The notes: generated from the letters alone by a model not told the origin. 64,000 bases of DNA from CAVSJJ01 sp963728395 (GCA_963728395.1 CAVSJJ010000003.1:868001-932000); one strand, 5' to 3'. Numbered from the stretch's first letter, positions 7,791 through 16,565 are shown. Numbers and translations are program-made.

Positions 7791-9158
7791 ATGACGTCCC
7801 TCGACCGCACCCGGCTCGCCGACCTCCTCGCCCGCGAGCAGGCGGCATACACCGACTCCCATCCCCGCAGCCGCGCGCTCCACGCGCAGGCCGGCAACCT
7901 CTTCGGTCGCGTGCCGATGACGTGGATGAACATGTGGAGCGGCGGCTTCCCGCTCTACCTCGACCGGGCCCACGGAAACCGGGTCACCGACGTCGACGCA
8001 AGGACCTACGTCGACTTCGCGCTCGGCGACACGGGCGCGATGGCCGGCCACTCCCCCGCCCCGACCCTCGCCGCCGTCCAGCGCCGGATGGGTGAGCTCG
8101 GCGGGGTGACGACGATGCTGCCGACGCAGGACGCCCAGTGGGTCGGCGAGGAGCTCACCCGCCGCTTCGGTATGCCGCTGTGGAGCTTCACCCTCTCGGC
8201 CACCGACGCGAACCGGTGGGCGGTCCGGCTCGCGCGCCTGGCGACGGGCCGCTCGAAGATCCTCGTCTTCGCCTACTGCTACCACGGCTCGGTCGACGAG
8301 ACCTTCGCCGTGCCCGGTCCGCAGGGCCGGGCGGTCTCGCGTCCGGGCAACGTCGCTCCCCCGGTCCCCCTCCACGAGACGACCCGGGTCGCGACGTGGA
8401 ACGACCTGGCCTCCGTCGAGCGCGAGCTCGCCCACGGCGATGTCGCGGCGATCCTCACCGAGCCGGCTCTGACGAACATCGGGATCGTCCTGCCCGAGCC
8501 CGGCTTCCTCGACGGGCTGCGCGACCTCGCCACCCGGCACGGCAGCCTGCTCATGATCGACGAGACGCACACCTTCTCCGCCGGCTGGGGCGGGGCGACG
8601 AGCGCCTGGGGGCTGCAGCCGGACGTGTTCGTCATCGGGAAGTCGATCGGGGGCGGCATCCCCTGCGGCGCCTACGGCCTCTCCACCGAGGTCGCCGAGG
8701 CCGTCACTCGCCACACGGACGCGGGCGAGGCCGACATCGTCGACGTCGGCGGCGTGGGCGGCACCCTCGCCGGCAACGCCCTGTCGACCGCGGCGATGCG
8801 GGCGACGCTCGGCGAGGTCCTCACCCCGGCCGCCTTCGAGCGCATGGCGGGGTTGGCCGAGGCCTTCGCCGCCGGCGTCCAGGCCACTCTCGACGAGCTC
8901 GACGTGCCCTGGTCGGTCAGCCGGCTGGGGGCACGCGCCGAGTACCGCTTCGCCCGGCCGTCCCCCCGCTCGGGTGAGGAGTCGGCGGCGGCCGCCGACG
9001 GCGACCTCGACGCCTACCTCCACCTCGCCCTGGCCAACCGGGGCCTGCTCATGACGCCGTTCCACAACATGGCCCTCATGTGCCCCGAGACGAGCCGGGC
9101 CGACGTCGACCGGCATACCGCGGTCTTCCGGGAGGTCGTCGGGGATCTCGTCGGCTGA
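7791..9158 (+). CDS. Class-III PLP aminotransferase (aspartate aminotransferase family / GSA-aminomutase-like)
   Basis: 455 residues. The fold-type I PLP signature is clear: the tyrosine/histidine segment FAYCYHGSVDE, the aspartate motif LLMIDETHTFSAG, and the Schiff-base lysine in VIGKSIGGGIPCGAYG near residue 283. Similarity is to the glutamate-1-semialdehyde aminomutase / omega-aminotransferase group, but the N-terminus GRVPMTWMNMWSGGFPLY differs from HemL, and hemL would be expected in a haem cluster. Substrate unknown. ATG at 7791 (MTSLDRTRLADLL) was preferred; an in-frame ATG at 7773 has a GGAG 7 nt upstream and is a real alternative. It diverges from the DUF2344 gene. Confidence 0.85.
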   Translation: MTSLDRTRLADLLAREQAAYTDSHPRSRALHAQAGNLFGRVPMTWMNMWSGGFPLYLDRAHGNRVTDVDARTYVDFALGDTGAMAGHSPAPTLAAVQRRMGELGGVTTMLPTQDAQWVGEELTRRFGMPLWSFTLSATDANRWAVRLARLATGRSKILVFAYCYHGSVDETFAVPGPQGRAVSRPGNVAPPVPLHETTRVATWNDLASVERELAHGDVAAILTEPALTNIGIVLPEPGFLDGLRDLATRHGSLLMIDETHTFSAGWGGATSAWGLQPDVFVIGKSIGGGIPCGAYGLSTEVAEAVTRHTDAGEADIVDVGGVGGTLAGNALSTAAMRATLGEVLTPAAFERMAGLAEAFAAGVQATLDELDVPWSVSRLGARAEYRFARPSPRSGEESAAAADGDLDAYLHLALANRGLLMTPFHNMALMCPETSRADVDRHTAVFREVVGDLVG

Positions 9159-9177
9159 CTGCACCGGGCAACGGCGA

Positions 9178-9211
9178 GCGGCCGGCCCACCCCCTCGGAT
9201 GAGCCGGCCGC
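9178..9211. terminator. Bidirectional hairpin terminator
   Basis: A perfect 9-bp stem GCGGCCGGC/GCCGGCCGC (9178-9186 and 9203-9211) with a 16-nt loop lies in the 70-nt gap between the convergent aminotransferase and protease genes. There is no U-tract, as is common in Actinobacteria. Confidence 0.6.
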
Positions 9212-9228
9212 CACACTGGCACGCAGGG

Positions 9229-11190
9229 TCAGCCGCCGTAGCCGGCGACGGCGTCGAGCCAGGCCTGTCCGTTCGGGCTGCCGACGCCCGTGACGTCGTC
9301 GTACTGCGGCCGGACGTGGATCGTCAGCGAGGAGTCGTCGTCGAACCACCGGGCCGAGTACAGGTACCCGTCGGAGTTGTCGACGTAGTTCGCGTAGTCC
9401 ACCCGCACGGCACCGGGGTAGGCGGACAGGTCCGCCTTCGTGATGTCGTACGACGCGCCCTGGGCGGCGTACAGCGCCGGGTTCGCCAGACCGAAGGGAT
9501 GGCCGGCCTGCTGCACCGCGAGCGCCATCGCACCGGCATACAGGGGCGAGGACAGGCTCGTCCCGCCGATGCGGTACTCGCTGTAGGCCGCGTGGCCGTC
9601 GGGGAAGGTCTGCGTCTGCCCGACGAGCATCCCCGTCGTGGGGTCACCGAGCGCCGAGACGTCCGGAACGACCCGCATCCTCTGCGAGCGGGCGCCGTCG
9701 GCCGTCGCCAGGGTGTCGGGCACGACGCCCGCCTGGTAGTCCGGCTGGGTGAACAGCCGCGAGGTCCCGCCACCGCTTCCGTAGAGGTAGGTCCGCGAGC
9801 CCCACGCCGGCGGGTTGTCGCCGGTCAGGGTGCTGCGCGATGTCTCCCAGCCGAGCTCGAAGAGGCGGCTGTTGCCGGCCGTGACCCCGAGCGAGGTGCC
9901 GCCGACCGCGGTCACCCACGGGCTGGAGGCCGGCCAGTCCGGCGTCGCCTGGGCCGCGTTGCCCGAGCCTCCGGTCTCGTCGCCGGAGTCGCCGGAGGAG
10001 AAGAAGAGCGAGATGCCCTCGGCCGCCGCCTGGATCTGGGTGTCGAGCTGGGGCTTGATCGTCCCCCACGGGAGCGCCTCGCCGCCGTACCCGTAGGAGT
10101 TCGTGACGATGTCGGCGAGGTGGCGGTCGACGACCTTGTTCATGATGGCGTCGAGGTCGCGGTAGTTGTTCGGCGCGCCGAGGTAGACGAGGTCGGCACC
10201 GGGGGCCATCGTGTGGACGGCCTCGAGGTCGAGCGTCTCCTCACCGGACCAGCCCTGGGGGTCCTGGGCCGGGTTCTCCGGGCGGTTGTACGTGCCGGGC
10301 GGGACGATCTGCTTCAGGTGCGCCGTCGGCAGGCCGTGGTCCGAGGAGTAGGTCGACAGGTCGCTCGCGATCGTCGGCGACGCGTAGGCGTCGATCACCG
10401 CGACGGTCACGCCCGAGCCGTCGGTGCCCCCGGCGATCGCGTCCTTGAGGCCGTAGGCCCCCTGGAGCTGGGCCCCGACGTAGCCACACGGCGCGAAGGC
10501 AGAGGGCGTGTCGGGAAGGACGGTGCCGTCCGGGGTCGAGGTGTTGCTCACCGTCTTCTGGCCCCAGTAGTCCGAGCACGGCTTGCCGTTGACGAAGACC
10601 GGCGGTGGTGGGGTCGTCTTGTCGCTGTGTGCGAGGGTCTGACTCTCGTCGAGACCGACGATGCCCTCGACCCCGGTGAGGGAGGAGGGGACCACGAGGG
10701 GGGTCGTGTTCGAGCGAACGGTCTTGCCCTCGACGGAGAAGGTCGCGAAGCTCGTGTCGAATGCCGTCGCGGCCTGGCCCAGGGTGCCGGTGGCCTCGAC
10801 GTACTTGCGGTTCGAGGGGACGGCGCCGACGTGGAAGCCCGCGGACCGCAGCCAGGACTTGACCGCGTTGACGCTCGCGGGGCTCGGCGAGAACCGGGCC
10901 CGGAACTGCGCGGGGCTGAGGAAGCGGCCGAAGTCGGGGTTGCCCCTCGTCGCCACCGCCGAGGCGTATGCCGCGGCGCCAGCGGGGTCGCTGTAGTCGA
11001 GGTAGACGCGGAACGTGACGCTGCTCGACGCGGACGTCGAGCCGGCGCGGTGGGCGGCGTTGGCCCACGATGGGACGCTGCCGGGCAGGACGTGGTTCTT
11101 CGACGGTGCGGCCGTCGCCGTCGCAGCGGTCGCTGCGCCGAGGGCGGCCACGCCCAGGACGGCGAGTGCCGCCCGGGTCAGTCGTGACAT
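9229..11190 (-). CDS. Secreted S53 (sedolisin/kumamolisin) serine-carboxyl protease
   Basis: 653 residues from ATG at 11190 with GGAGG upstream. A Sec signal peptide (MSRLTRAALAVLGVAALGAA, cleavage near ATAA-APS) leads to a pro-kumamolisin activation domain (about 50-190: PDFGRFLSPAQFRARFSPS). The catalytic domain has the S53 set: Glu317 and Asp321 in GEETLDLEAVH, Asp401 in SSGDSGDE (oxyanion hole) and Ser545 in GGTSLSSP. Such enzymes are acid-active extracellular endopeptidases that remove their own propeptide. The end has the Ca-site-like segment VTGVGSPNGQ. Transcribed toward the aminotransferase terminator; the gene upstream is the K+ channel. Specificity cannot be read from the sequence. 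Confidence 0.93.
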   Translation of the reverse strand: MSRLTRAALAVLGVAALGAATAATATAAPSKNHVLPGSVPSWANAAHRAGSTSASSSVTFRVYLDYSDPAGAAAYASAVATRGNPDFGRFLSPAQFRARFSPSPASVNAVKSWLRSAGFHVGAVPSNRKYVEATGTLGQAATAFDTSFATFSVEGKTVRSNTTPLVVPSSLTGVEGIVGLDESQTLAHSDKTTPPPPVFVNGKPCSDYWGQKTVSNTSTPDGTVLPDTPSAFAPCGYVGAQLQGAYGLKDAIAGGTDGSGVTVAVIDAYASPTIASDLSTYSSDHGLPTAHLKQIVPPGTYNRPENPAQDPQGWSGEETLDLEAVHTMAPGADLVYLGAPNNYRDLDAIMNKVVDRHLADIVTNSYGYGGEALPWGTIKPQLDTQIQAAAEGISLFFSSGDSGDETGGSGNAAQATPDWPASSPWVTAVGGTSLGVTAGNSRLFELGWETSRSTLTGDNPPAWGSRTYLYGSGGGTSRLFTQPDYQAGVVPDTLATADGARSQRMRVVPDVSALGDPTTGMLVGQTQTFPDGHAAYSEYRIGGTSLSSPLYAGAMALAVQQAGHPFGLANPALYAAQGASYDITKADLSAYPGAVRVDYANYVDNSDGYLYSARWFDDDSSLTIHVRPQYDDVTGVGSPNGQAWLDAVAGYGG

Positions 11191-11277
11191 GGTGCCTCCA
11201 AGATGTGGTGGAGTCGGCTGAGGGACACAGCCATTGACCACCTGAACCCGGTCCGGCCCGGCACGCCCCAGACATCC

Positions 11278-11309
11278 GTCATGGGCGGCCCATGACAAAA
11301 GTCATGGGC
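11278..11309. terminator. Alternating hairpin arms downstream of the K+ channel gene
   Basis: On the plus strand GTCATGGGC (11278-11286), GCCCATGAC (11288-11296) and again GTCATGGGC (11301-11309) follow one another, the last two separated by AAAA. The middle arm can pair with either neighbour: an 8-bp stem with a 3-nt loop, or a 9-bp stem with a 4-nt loop. It begins 15 nt after the channel stop and about 90 nt upstream of the protease start, so it could end channel transcripts or act on the protease leader. Confidence 0.6.
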
Positions 11310-11324
11310 GGCGCAACCGGGTGC

Positions 11325-12416
11325 TCAGTCGTGGCCGAGCGCGCGCACCTGGCTGATCTGCTCGGCCCGGCCGAGGACGATGAGGGTCGTCCCCAGCTCG
11401 ACCGGCTCCCCCGGGTCCGGGTGCGGCACGAAGGCTCCCTTGTCCGGCTTGCGGGTCGCCAGGAGGACGGCGCCCGCGCTGCCCTCGATGTCGATGTCGC
11501 CGACGGTGCGACCGATGTAGGGGCTGCCCTCGTGGATCCGGACCTGCTCGACCCGGTAGTCCAGCTCCTCGTCGTGCATGACGCCGTCGAGGAACTCGGC
11601 GACGTCGCCGTGCAGCGCGAACATCGCCATCCGTCGGCCGCCGATGAGCTGCGGGTTGACCGCGCGGGTCGCCCCGGCGAGGACGAGCTTGTCCTTCGTG
11701 TCGATGGTGCGGGCGCGGGCGATGATGACCAGGTCGGGGCACAGGGCCCGCGCCGACAGGGTGAGGTAGACGGTGTCGACGTCGGACTCGAGGGCGCAGA
11801 TGAGCGCGCGGGCGTTCTCGATGCCGGCCTCGCGGAGGGTCTGGTCCTGGAGGGCGTTGCCGACGAGGTGCGGCACCTCGAGCCCCTCGACCCGCGCCGG
11901 GTCGCTGTCGACGACAACGATGTCATGGCCCATCGCGGCGAGGTGCGTGGCCGAGGACCTCCCGACCCGGCCGTGGCCGCAGATGATGACGTGGCCGGCG
12001 AGCCCGGCGATCCGCTTGTCCATCCGGCGCCTTTCCAGGTAGTCGAACAGGTGGCCCTCGGTGACGGCCTCGACGAGCACGCCGAGGTTGTAGAGCACGG
12101 TGCCGACGCCGAGGATGATGAGGACGATCGTGAAGGCGATGCCGACCGTGCCGAGCGGCTGGATCTCGCGGAAGCCGACCGTGGAGACGGTCGTCACCGT
12201 CTGGTAGAGCGCGTCGAGCGGCCCGAAGCCGAGGAGCAGGTAGCCGACCGTCCCGAGGATCGTCACGCCGACGACGGCGCCGACGGCGATCGCGATCCGC
12301 TTGGCCGCCTCCCGCCCCCGGTCTGGGTCGGGCGCCCGGTCCCGGCGGCGCGCCGTGTTCCCGAGGATGGAGCGTCCACCCCCGCCATGCTGCCGCGCTG
12401 CCGCCACGGCGCACAT
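11325..12416 (-). CDS. Two-TM potassium channel with cytoplasmic TrkA-N/TrkA-C (RCK) domains
   Basis: About 363 residues. Two membrane helices (RIAIAVGAVVGVTILGTVGY and IAFTIVLIILGVGTVLYNLG) flank a pore helix ALYQTVTTV and the filter STVGFRE. A canonical filter is TVGYGD, so here the second filter glycine is replaced by Arg, a variant I have the impression of in other TrkA-N channel proteins. The Rossmann RCK domain starts HVIICGHGRVGRSSA and holds DSDPARVE; a TrkA-C domain follows (EGSPYIGRTVGDIDIEGSAGA). Start uncertain: ATG 12416 (MCAVAAARQ) or 12461 (MPFRNG), neither with a strong ribosome binding site. Divergent from the dehydrogenase at 12477 with 60 nt or less between them. Confidence 0.85.
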   Translation of the reverse strand: MCAVAAARQHGGGGRSILGNTARRRDRAPDPDRGREAAKRIAIAVGAVVGVTILGTVGYLLLGFGPLDALYQTVTTVSTVGFREIQPLGTVGIAFTIVLIILGVGTVLYNLGVLVEAVTEGHLFDYLERRRMDKRIAGLAGHVIICGHGRVGRSSATHLAAMGHDIVVVDSDPARVEGLEVPHLVGNALQDQTLREAGIENARALICALESDVDTVYLTLSARALCPDLVIIARARTIDTKDKLVLAGATRAVNPQLIGGRRMAMFALHGDVAEFLDGVMHDEELDYRVEQVRIHEGSPYIGRTVGDIDIEGSAGAVLLATRKPDKGAFVPHPDPGEPVELGTTLIVLGRAEQISQVRALGHD

Positions 12417-12476
12417 CCTGCCACCGTGCGGGCCCGCCCCCGGGCCGTTCCGGAAGGGCATGGGACACACTGAGGC

Positions 12477-13775
12477 ATGGCTGCGACCCATCCCCTGCCG
12501 ACCGTCCCCGAGACGGTCTTCACCTACGGTGCCCCCCGGTTGGTCTTCGGCCGGGGCGCCACGACGCAGCTCGGCCACGAGCTCGCCGGGCTGGGCGCGC
12601 GGCGTGTCCTCGTCGTGACCGACGCTGGGGTGGCGGCGACCGGTGCCCCGGCCCGCCTCGCCCACGCGATGGCGGCATACGGCCTCGATGCGCACGTCTT
12701 CGACGAGGTGCACGTCGAGCCGACGGACGCCAGCCTCGAGGCCGCCATCGGGTATGCGGTGGAGCACGGGCCGTGGGACGCCTACGTCGCCGTGGGGGGC
12801 GGCTCGTCGATCGACACGGCCAAGGCGGTCAACCTCCTGACGACCAATCCGGGCACGCTCCTGGACTACGTCAACGCCCCGGTCGGCGAGGGCCGGGCGC
12901 CGACCGAGCCGCTGCGTCCGCTCGTCGCCGTGCCGACGACCGGGACCGGCTCGGAGAGCACGACGATCTGCGTCCTCGACGTCCTCGCCCAGCACGTCAA
13001 GACCGGCATCAGCCACCCGCGCCTGCGGCCCACCCTCGCCGTCGTCGACCCCGATCTCACGATGACCCAGCCCCCCGAGGTGACCGCCGCGGCCGGGATG
13101 GACATCCTCTGCCACGCCCTCGAGGCCTACACGGCCCGGCCGTACGCGGCATACGAGCACAAGCGACCGGAGGAGCGGGTGCCCTACTGCGGGGCCAACC
13201 CGATCGCCGACATGTTCGCCGAGAGGGCGCTCGGGCTGCTCGCGGGGTCCTTCCGGCGGGCCGTGCGCGACGGGGACGACGGCCAGGCCCGGGAGCAGAT
13301 GGCGCTGGCGGCGACCTTCGCCGGGATGGGGTTCGGCAACGCCGGGGTGCACATCCCGCATGCCAACGCCTATCCGATCGCCGGGCGGGTGCGGGACTTC
13401 CGCCCGGTGGGCTACCCGCCGGAGGAGGCGATGGTGCCGCACGGGATGGCCGTCGCGCTCACCGCGCCCGAGGCGTTCCGGTTCACCTTCGACGCCGACC
13501 CCGGACGGCACCTGCGCGCGGCGCGGCTGCTCGACCCGAGCGGGACGGCTGCGGACGGCGCCGACGATGTGCAGATCCTCCCGCGCGTGCTGATCGGCCT
13601 CATGCGCGACATGGGTCTGCCGGACGGATGCGCGAGCGTCGGCTACGCCTCGGCCGACATCGACGACCTCGTCGAGGGCTCGCTCCAGCAGCAGCGGCTG
13701 CTGGCCATGTCACCGAAGCCGGTGACCGCCGCGGACCTGGCCGGGATCTTCGACCGCTCGATGCACCTCTGGTGA
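12477..13775 (+). CDS. Hydroxyacid-oxoacid transhydrogenase (iron-type alcohol dehydrogenase family)
   Basis: 432 residues. Group III (iron-activated) alcohol dehydrogenase fold with the NAD segment VGGGSSIDTAKAVN, PTTGTGSE, and metal-ligand region MDILCHALEAYTARP plus GNAGVHIPHANAYPIAG and VPHGMAVALTAPEAF. The insertion RDFRPVGYPPEEAMVPHG and the HCHG-region pattern match ADHFE1-like hydroxyacid-oxoacid transhydrogenases, which couple 4-hydroxybutyrate oxidation to 2-oxoglutarate reduction. One expected metal ligand in the ADHFE1 'CHG' position reads PHA here, so activity may differ. If the assignment holds, its product succinate semialdehyde would feed the dehydrogenase at 53829. Confidence 0.82.
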   Translation: MAATHPLPTVPETVFTYGAPRLVFGRGATTQLGHELAGLGARRVLVVTDAGVAATGAPARLAHAMAAYGLDAHVFDEVHVEPTDASLEAAIGYAVEHGPWDAYVAVGGGSSIDTAKAVNLLTTNPGTLLDYVNAPVGEGRAPTEPLRPLVAVPTTGTGSESTTICVLDVLAQHVKTGISHPRLRPTLAVVDPDLTMTQPPEVTAAAGMDILCHALEAYTARPYAAYEHKRPEERVPYCGANPIADMFAERALGLLAGSFRRAVRDGDDGQAREQMALAATFAGMGFGNAGVHIPHANAYPIAGRVRDFRPVGYPPEEAMVPHGMAVALTAPEAFRFTFDADPGRHLRAARLLDPSGTAADGADDVQILPRVLIGLMRDMGLPDGCASVGYASADIDDLVEGSLQQQRLLAMSPKPVTAADLAGIFDRSMHLW

Positions 13776-13785
13776 CCGCGGCCCG

Positions 13786-13868
13786 CACTTTCCCGCCTGA
13801 GGCGGGAAAGTGGCACTTCACCCGGGAACCTTCCCGGGGTGAAGTGCCAGGTTGCGGGGTGAAGTGCC
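13786..13868. repeat. Structured intergenic repeat R2, copy 1
   Basis: Two elements in a row. First, CACTTTCCCGCC-TGA-GGCGGGAAAGTG (13786-13812) is a perfect 12-bp hairpin. Second, arm GGCACTTCACCC (13812-13823) can pair with GGGTGAAGTGCC at 13837-13848 (extended by GGGAA-CC-TTCCC, one bulged G) or with an identical copy of that arm at 13857-13868. A closely related copy is at 40761-40843, about six differences in 83 nt. It sits between the convergent transhydrogenase and radical SAM genes, so it may end transcription. Confidence 0.85.
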
Positions 13869-13913
13869 GGCTGCGAGCCGGCAGCGGGGCCGGGCCCGGG
13901 GACCGCGACCGCC

Positions 13914-15884
13914 TCAGGTCGCCGAGGCGCCGCTCCGAGCAGCCCCCGCGCCGCCGGTCACCGTGAGCGGCAGCAGCGTCTTGCCGGTCGGGCCGATCTC
14001 GATCTCGGTGCCCATCTGCGGACACACGCCGCAGTCGAAGCACGGCGTCCACCGGCAGTCCTCGACCTCGTGCTCGCCGAGGGCGTCCTGCCAGTCCTGC
14101 CAGAGCCACTCCTTGTCGAGCCCGGAGTCGATGTGGTCCCAGGGCAGCACCTCGGCCTCGTCGCGCTCGCGGATCGTGTACCAGCCGACGTCGACCCCGT
14201 ATGCCGCGAGCGCGCGGTCCGCGGCCGCCATCCACCGCTCGTACGAGAAGTGCTCGCTCCACCCGTCGAACCGGCCACCGTCACGCCACACGGCCTCGAT
14301 GACCCGGCCGACCCGACGGTCGCCCCGGGAAAGGAGCCCCTCGACGATGCCGGGCTTGCCGTCGTGATAGCGGAACCCGATCGAGGAGCCGTACCGACGG
14401 TCGGAGCGGATCGCCGCCCGGAGCTTCTCGAGCCGGGCGTCGGTCTCCTCGGCGCCGAGCTGTCCCGCCCACTGGAACGGCGTGTGCGGCTTCGGCACGA
14501 ACCCCCCGATCGACACGGTGCACCGGATGTCCCGGCGACCGCTGACCTGGCGGCCGGTCTCGATGACCCGCTTGGCGACCTCGGCGATCTGGAGGACGTC
14601 CTCGTCGGTCTCGGTGGGCAGCCCGCACATGAAGTAGAGCTTGACCTGCCGCCAGCCGGCCCCGTAGGCCGCGGAGACCGTCGCAATGAGGTCCTCCTCG
14701 GTCACCATCTTGTTGATGACCCGGCGGATCCGCTCGCTGCCGCCCTCCGGCGCGAAGGTCAGCCCGGAGCGGCGCCCGTTGCGGGTCAGCTCGTTCGCGA
14801 GGTCGATGTTGAAGGCGTCGACGCGCGTCGACGGCAGCGACAGCCCGGTCTGGCTGCCCTCGTAGCGGTCGGCGAGGCCCTTGGTGATCGGGGCGATCTC
14901 GCTGTGGTCGGCCGAGGACAGCGACAGCAGCCCGACCTCCTCGAAGCCGGTCGCGGCGAGGCCCCGCTCGACCATCTCGCCGATGCCGGTGATCGAGCGC
15001 TCCCGGACCGGACGGGTGATCATCCCGGCCTGGCAGAAGCGGCATCCCCGGGTGCAGCCGCGGAAGATCTCGACCGACATCCGCTCGTGGACGGACTCGG
15101 CGAGTGGCACGAGCGGCTGCTTCGGGTAGGGCCACGCATCGAGGTCGGTGACGGTGTGCTTGGCGACCCGCCAGGGCACGCCGGGCACGGTCGGCGCGAC
15201 CCGCTGGATCCGCCCGTCGGGCAGGTAGCTCACGTCGTAGAACGCCGGGACGTACACCCCGCCGGTGCGGGCGAGGCGGAGCAGCAGCTCCGAGCGGCCG
15301 CCCGGACGCCCCTCGCGCTTCCACGCCGCCACGAGGTCGGTGATCGCCAGGACGGCCTCCTCGCCGTCGCCGACGACGGCCGCGTCGACGAAGTCGGCGA
15401 TCGGCTCGGGGTTGAACGCGGCATGGCCGCCCGCCACGACGATCGGGTCCTCGTCGGCCCGGTCCGCGGCATGGAGCGGGATGCCCCCGAGGTCGAGTGC
15501 CGTCAAGAGGTTGGTGTAGCCGAGCTCGGTCGAGAACGAGACCCCGAGCAGGTCGAAGTCCCGGACGGCGCGGTGCGCGTCGACCGTCAGCTGGGGCACC
15601 CCGTGCTCACGCATGAGGGCCTCGAGGTCCGGCCACACGGCATACGTGCGCTCGGCGAGGGCGTCGGGACGCTCGTTGAGCACCTCGTAGAGGATCATGA
15701 CGCCCTGGTTGGGCACCCCGACCTCGTAGGCGTCGGGGTACATCAGCGCCCACCGGACCGTCTCCTGCCCGGCGACGTCCCAGTCCTTCACGGTCGAGTT
15801 CAACTCGCCGCCGACGTACTGGATCGGCTTGCTCACCCGCTCGAGCAGTGGCTCGAGGTCGGCGAAACGGGACTGTCCGGTCAT
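13914..15884 (-). CDS. B12-binding-domain radical SAM protein (TIGR03960 family)
   Basis: 656 residues. The N-terminal cobalamin-binding-like domain includes VRWALMYPDAYEVGVPNQG and VVAGGHAAFNPEP. The radical SAM core has Cys277, Cys281 and Cys284 in CTRGCRFC, the expected 4Fe-4S/SAM site, followed by GLLSLSSADHSEI and SGLTFAPEGGSERIR. A cysteine-rich C-terminus (CRWTPCFDCGVCPQMG) probably binds a second cluster. Family members occur with DUF2344 proteins; the reaction is not established. ATG at 15884 was chosen because MTGQSRFADLEPLLERVSKP fits the family start; the ribosome binding site is weak. The DUF2344 partner is at 6946. Confidence 0.9.
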   Translation of the reverse strand: MTGQSRFADLEPLLERVSKPIQYVGGELNSTVKDWDVAGQETVRWALMYPDAYEVGVPNQGVMILYEVLNERPDALAERTYAVWPDLEALMREHGVPQLTVDAHRAVRDFDLLGVSFSTELGYTNLLTALDLGGIPLHAADRADEDPIVVAGGHAAFNPEPIADFVDAAVVGDGEEAVLAITDLVAAWKREGRPGGRSELLLRLARTGGVYVPAFYDVSYLPDGRIQRVAPTVPGVPWRVAKHTVTDLDAWPYPKQPLVPLAESVHERMSVEIFRGCTRGCRFCQAGMITRPVRERSITGIGEMVERGLAATGFEEVGLLSLSSADHSEIAPITKGLADRYEGSQTGLSLPSTRVDAFNIDLANELTRNGRRSGLTFAPEGGSERIRRVINKMVTEEDLIATVSAAYGAGWRQVKLYFMCGLPTETDEDVLQIAEVAKRVIETGRQVSGRRDIRCTVSIGGFVPKPHTPFQWAGQLGAEETDARLEKLRAAIRSDRRYGSSIGFRYHDGKPGIVEGLLSRGDRRVGRVIEAVWRDGGRFDGWSEHFSYERWMAAADRALAAYGVDVGWYTIRERDEAEVLPWDHIDSGLDKEWLWQDWQDALGEHEVEDCRWTPCFDCGVCPQMGTEIEIGPTGKTLLPLTVTGGAGAARSGASAT

Positions 15885-15962
15885 GGACCCAAGGGTAAGT
15901 GGGGCCTTGCCCGAGCCCAAACCACGTCCGCCGCCGGTCGGCGCGGGGAGCAGACTGAGGGC

Positions 15963-16544
15963 ATGGCCGAGGACGCACGCCGCCGGGTCGAGCGGGCGAT
16001 GGCCCAGGTCCCCCGCTCGGGGTTCCTCCGGCGTCGCGACCGCCGCCGGGCGGCACACGACGGTCCGCTTCCCATCGGGCACGGCCAGACCAACAGCCAG
16101 CCGCGCACCGTGGCCGCCACACTCGAGCTGCTCGCGGTCCGGCCGGGCGAGCGGGTGCTCGACGTCGGCGCCGGCTCCGGGTGGACGACGGCGCTGCTGG
16201 CCCACCTCACCGGCCCGACCGGCTCGGTCCTCGGCATCGAGCGGGTGCCGGAGCTGCTCGCCTTCGGGTCGGCGAACCTGCACCGGGCCGGTATGCCGTG
16301 GGCACGGGTCGCCGCGGCGACCCCCGGTGTGCTCGGCTCGCCGTCGGACGGGCCGTTCGACCGGATCCTCGTCTCGGCGCAGGCGGGGCGGGTTCCGCAG
16401 TCGCTGCTCGGGCAGCTGGCGCCGGGCGGCGTCCTGGTCATCCCCGTCGCGGGACGGCTGCTCCGGGTCGAGCGCTCCGCGTCCGGCGAGACCTCGACGA
16501 GCGAGCACGGGTCCTACCTGTTCGTGCCGCTCGTCGAGGACTGA
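15963..16544 (+). CDS. Protein-L-isoaspartate O-methyltransferase-like protein
   Basis: 193 residues. SAM-dependent methyltransferase fold with GHGQTNSQPRTVAATLELL (PCMT motif before the fold), motif I VLDVGAGSGWTTALLAHL, the acidic loop GIERVPELL, and GPFDRILVSAQAGRVP in place of the usual VTAAA-type active-site strand. The start of the protein is short and basic. PCMTs repair isoaspartyl residues in aged proteins; the altered VSAQAG segment and short C-terminus leave room for another acceptor. It is divergent from the radical SAM gene with 78 nt between them and converges with the acyl-CoA synthetase. Confidence 0.78.
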   Translation: MAEDARRRVERAMAQVPRSGFLRRRDRRRAAHDGPLPIGHGQTNSQPRTVAATLELLAVRPGERVLDVGAGSGWTTALLAHLTGPTGSVLGIERVPELLAFGSANLHRAGMPWARVAAATPGVLGSPSDGPFDRILVSAQAGRVPQSLLGQLAPGGVLVIPVAGRLLRVERSASGETSTSEHGSYLFVPLVED

Positions 16545-16565
16545 GCGCCTCCTGCGCCGGGCGTC

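Noticed and set aside
12417..13511. N-terminal extension of the K+ channel frame
   Set aside because: The extension is antisense to the transhydrogenase gene; the channel domains begin within a few dozen residues of ATG 12416.
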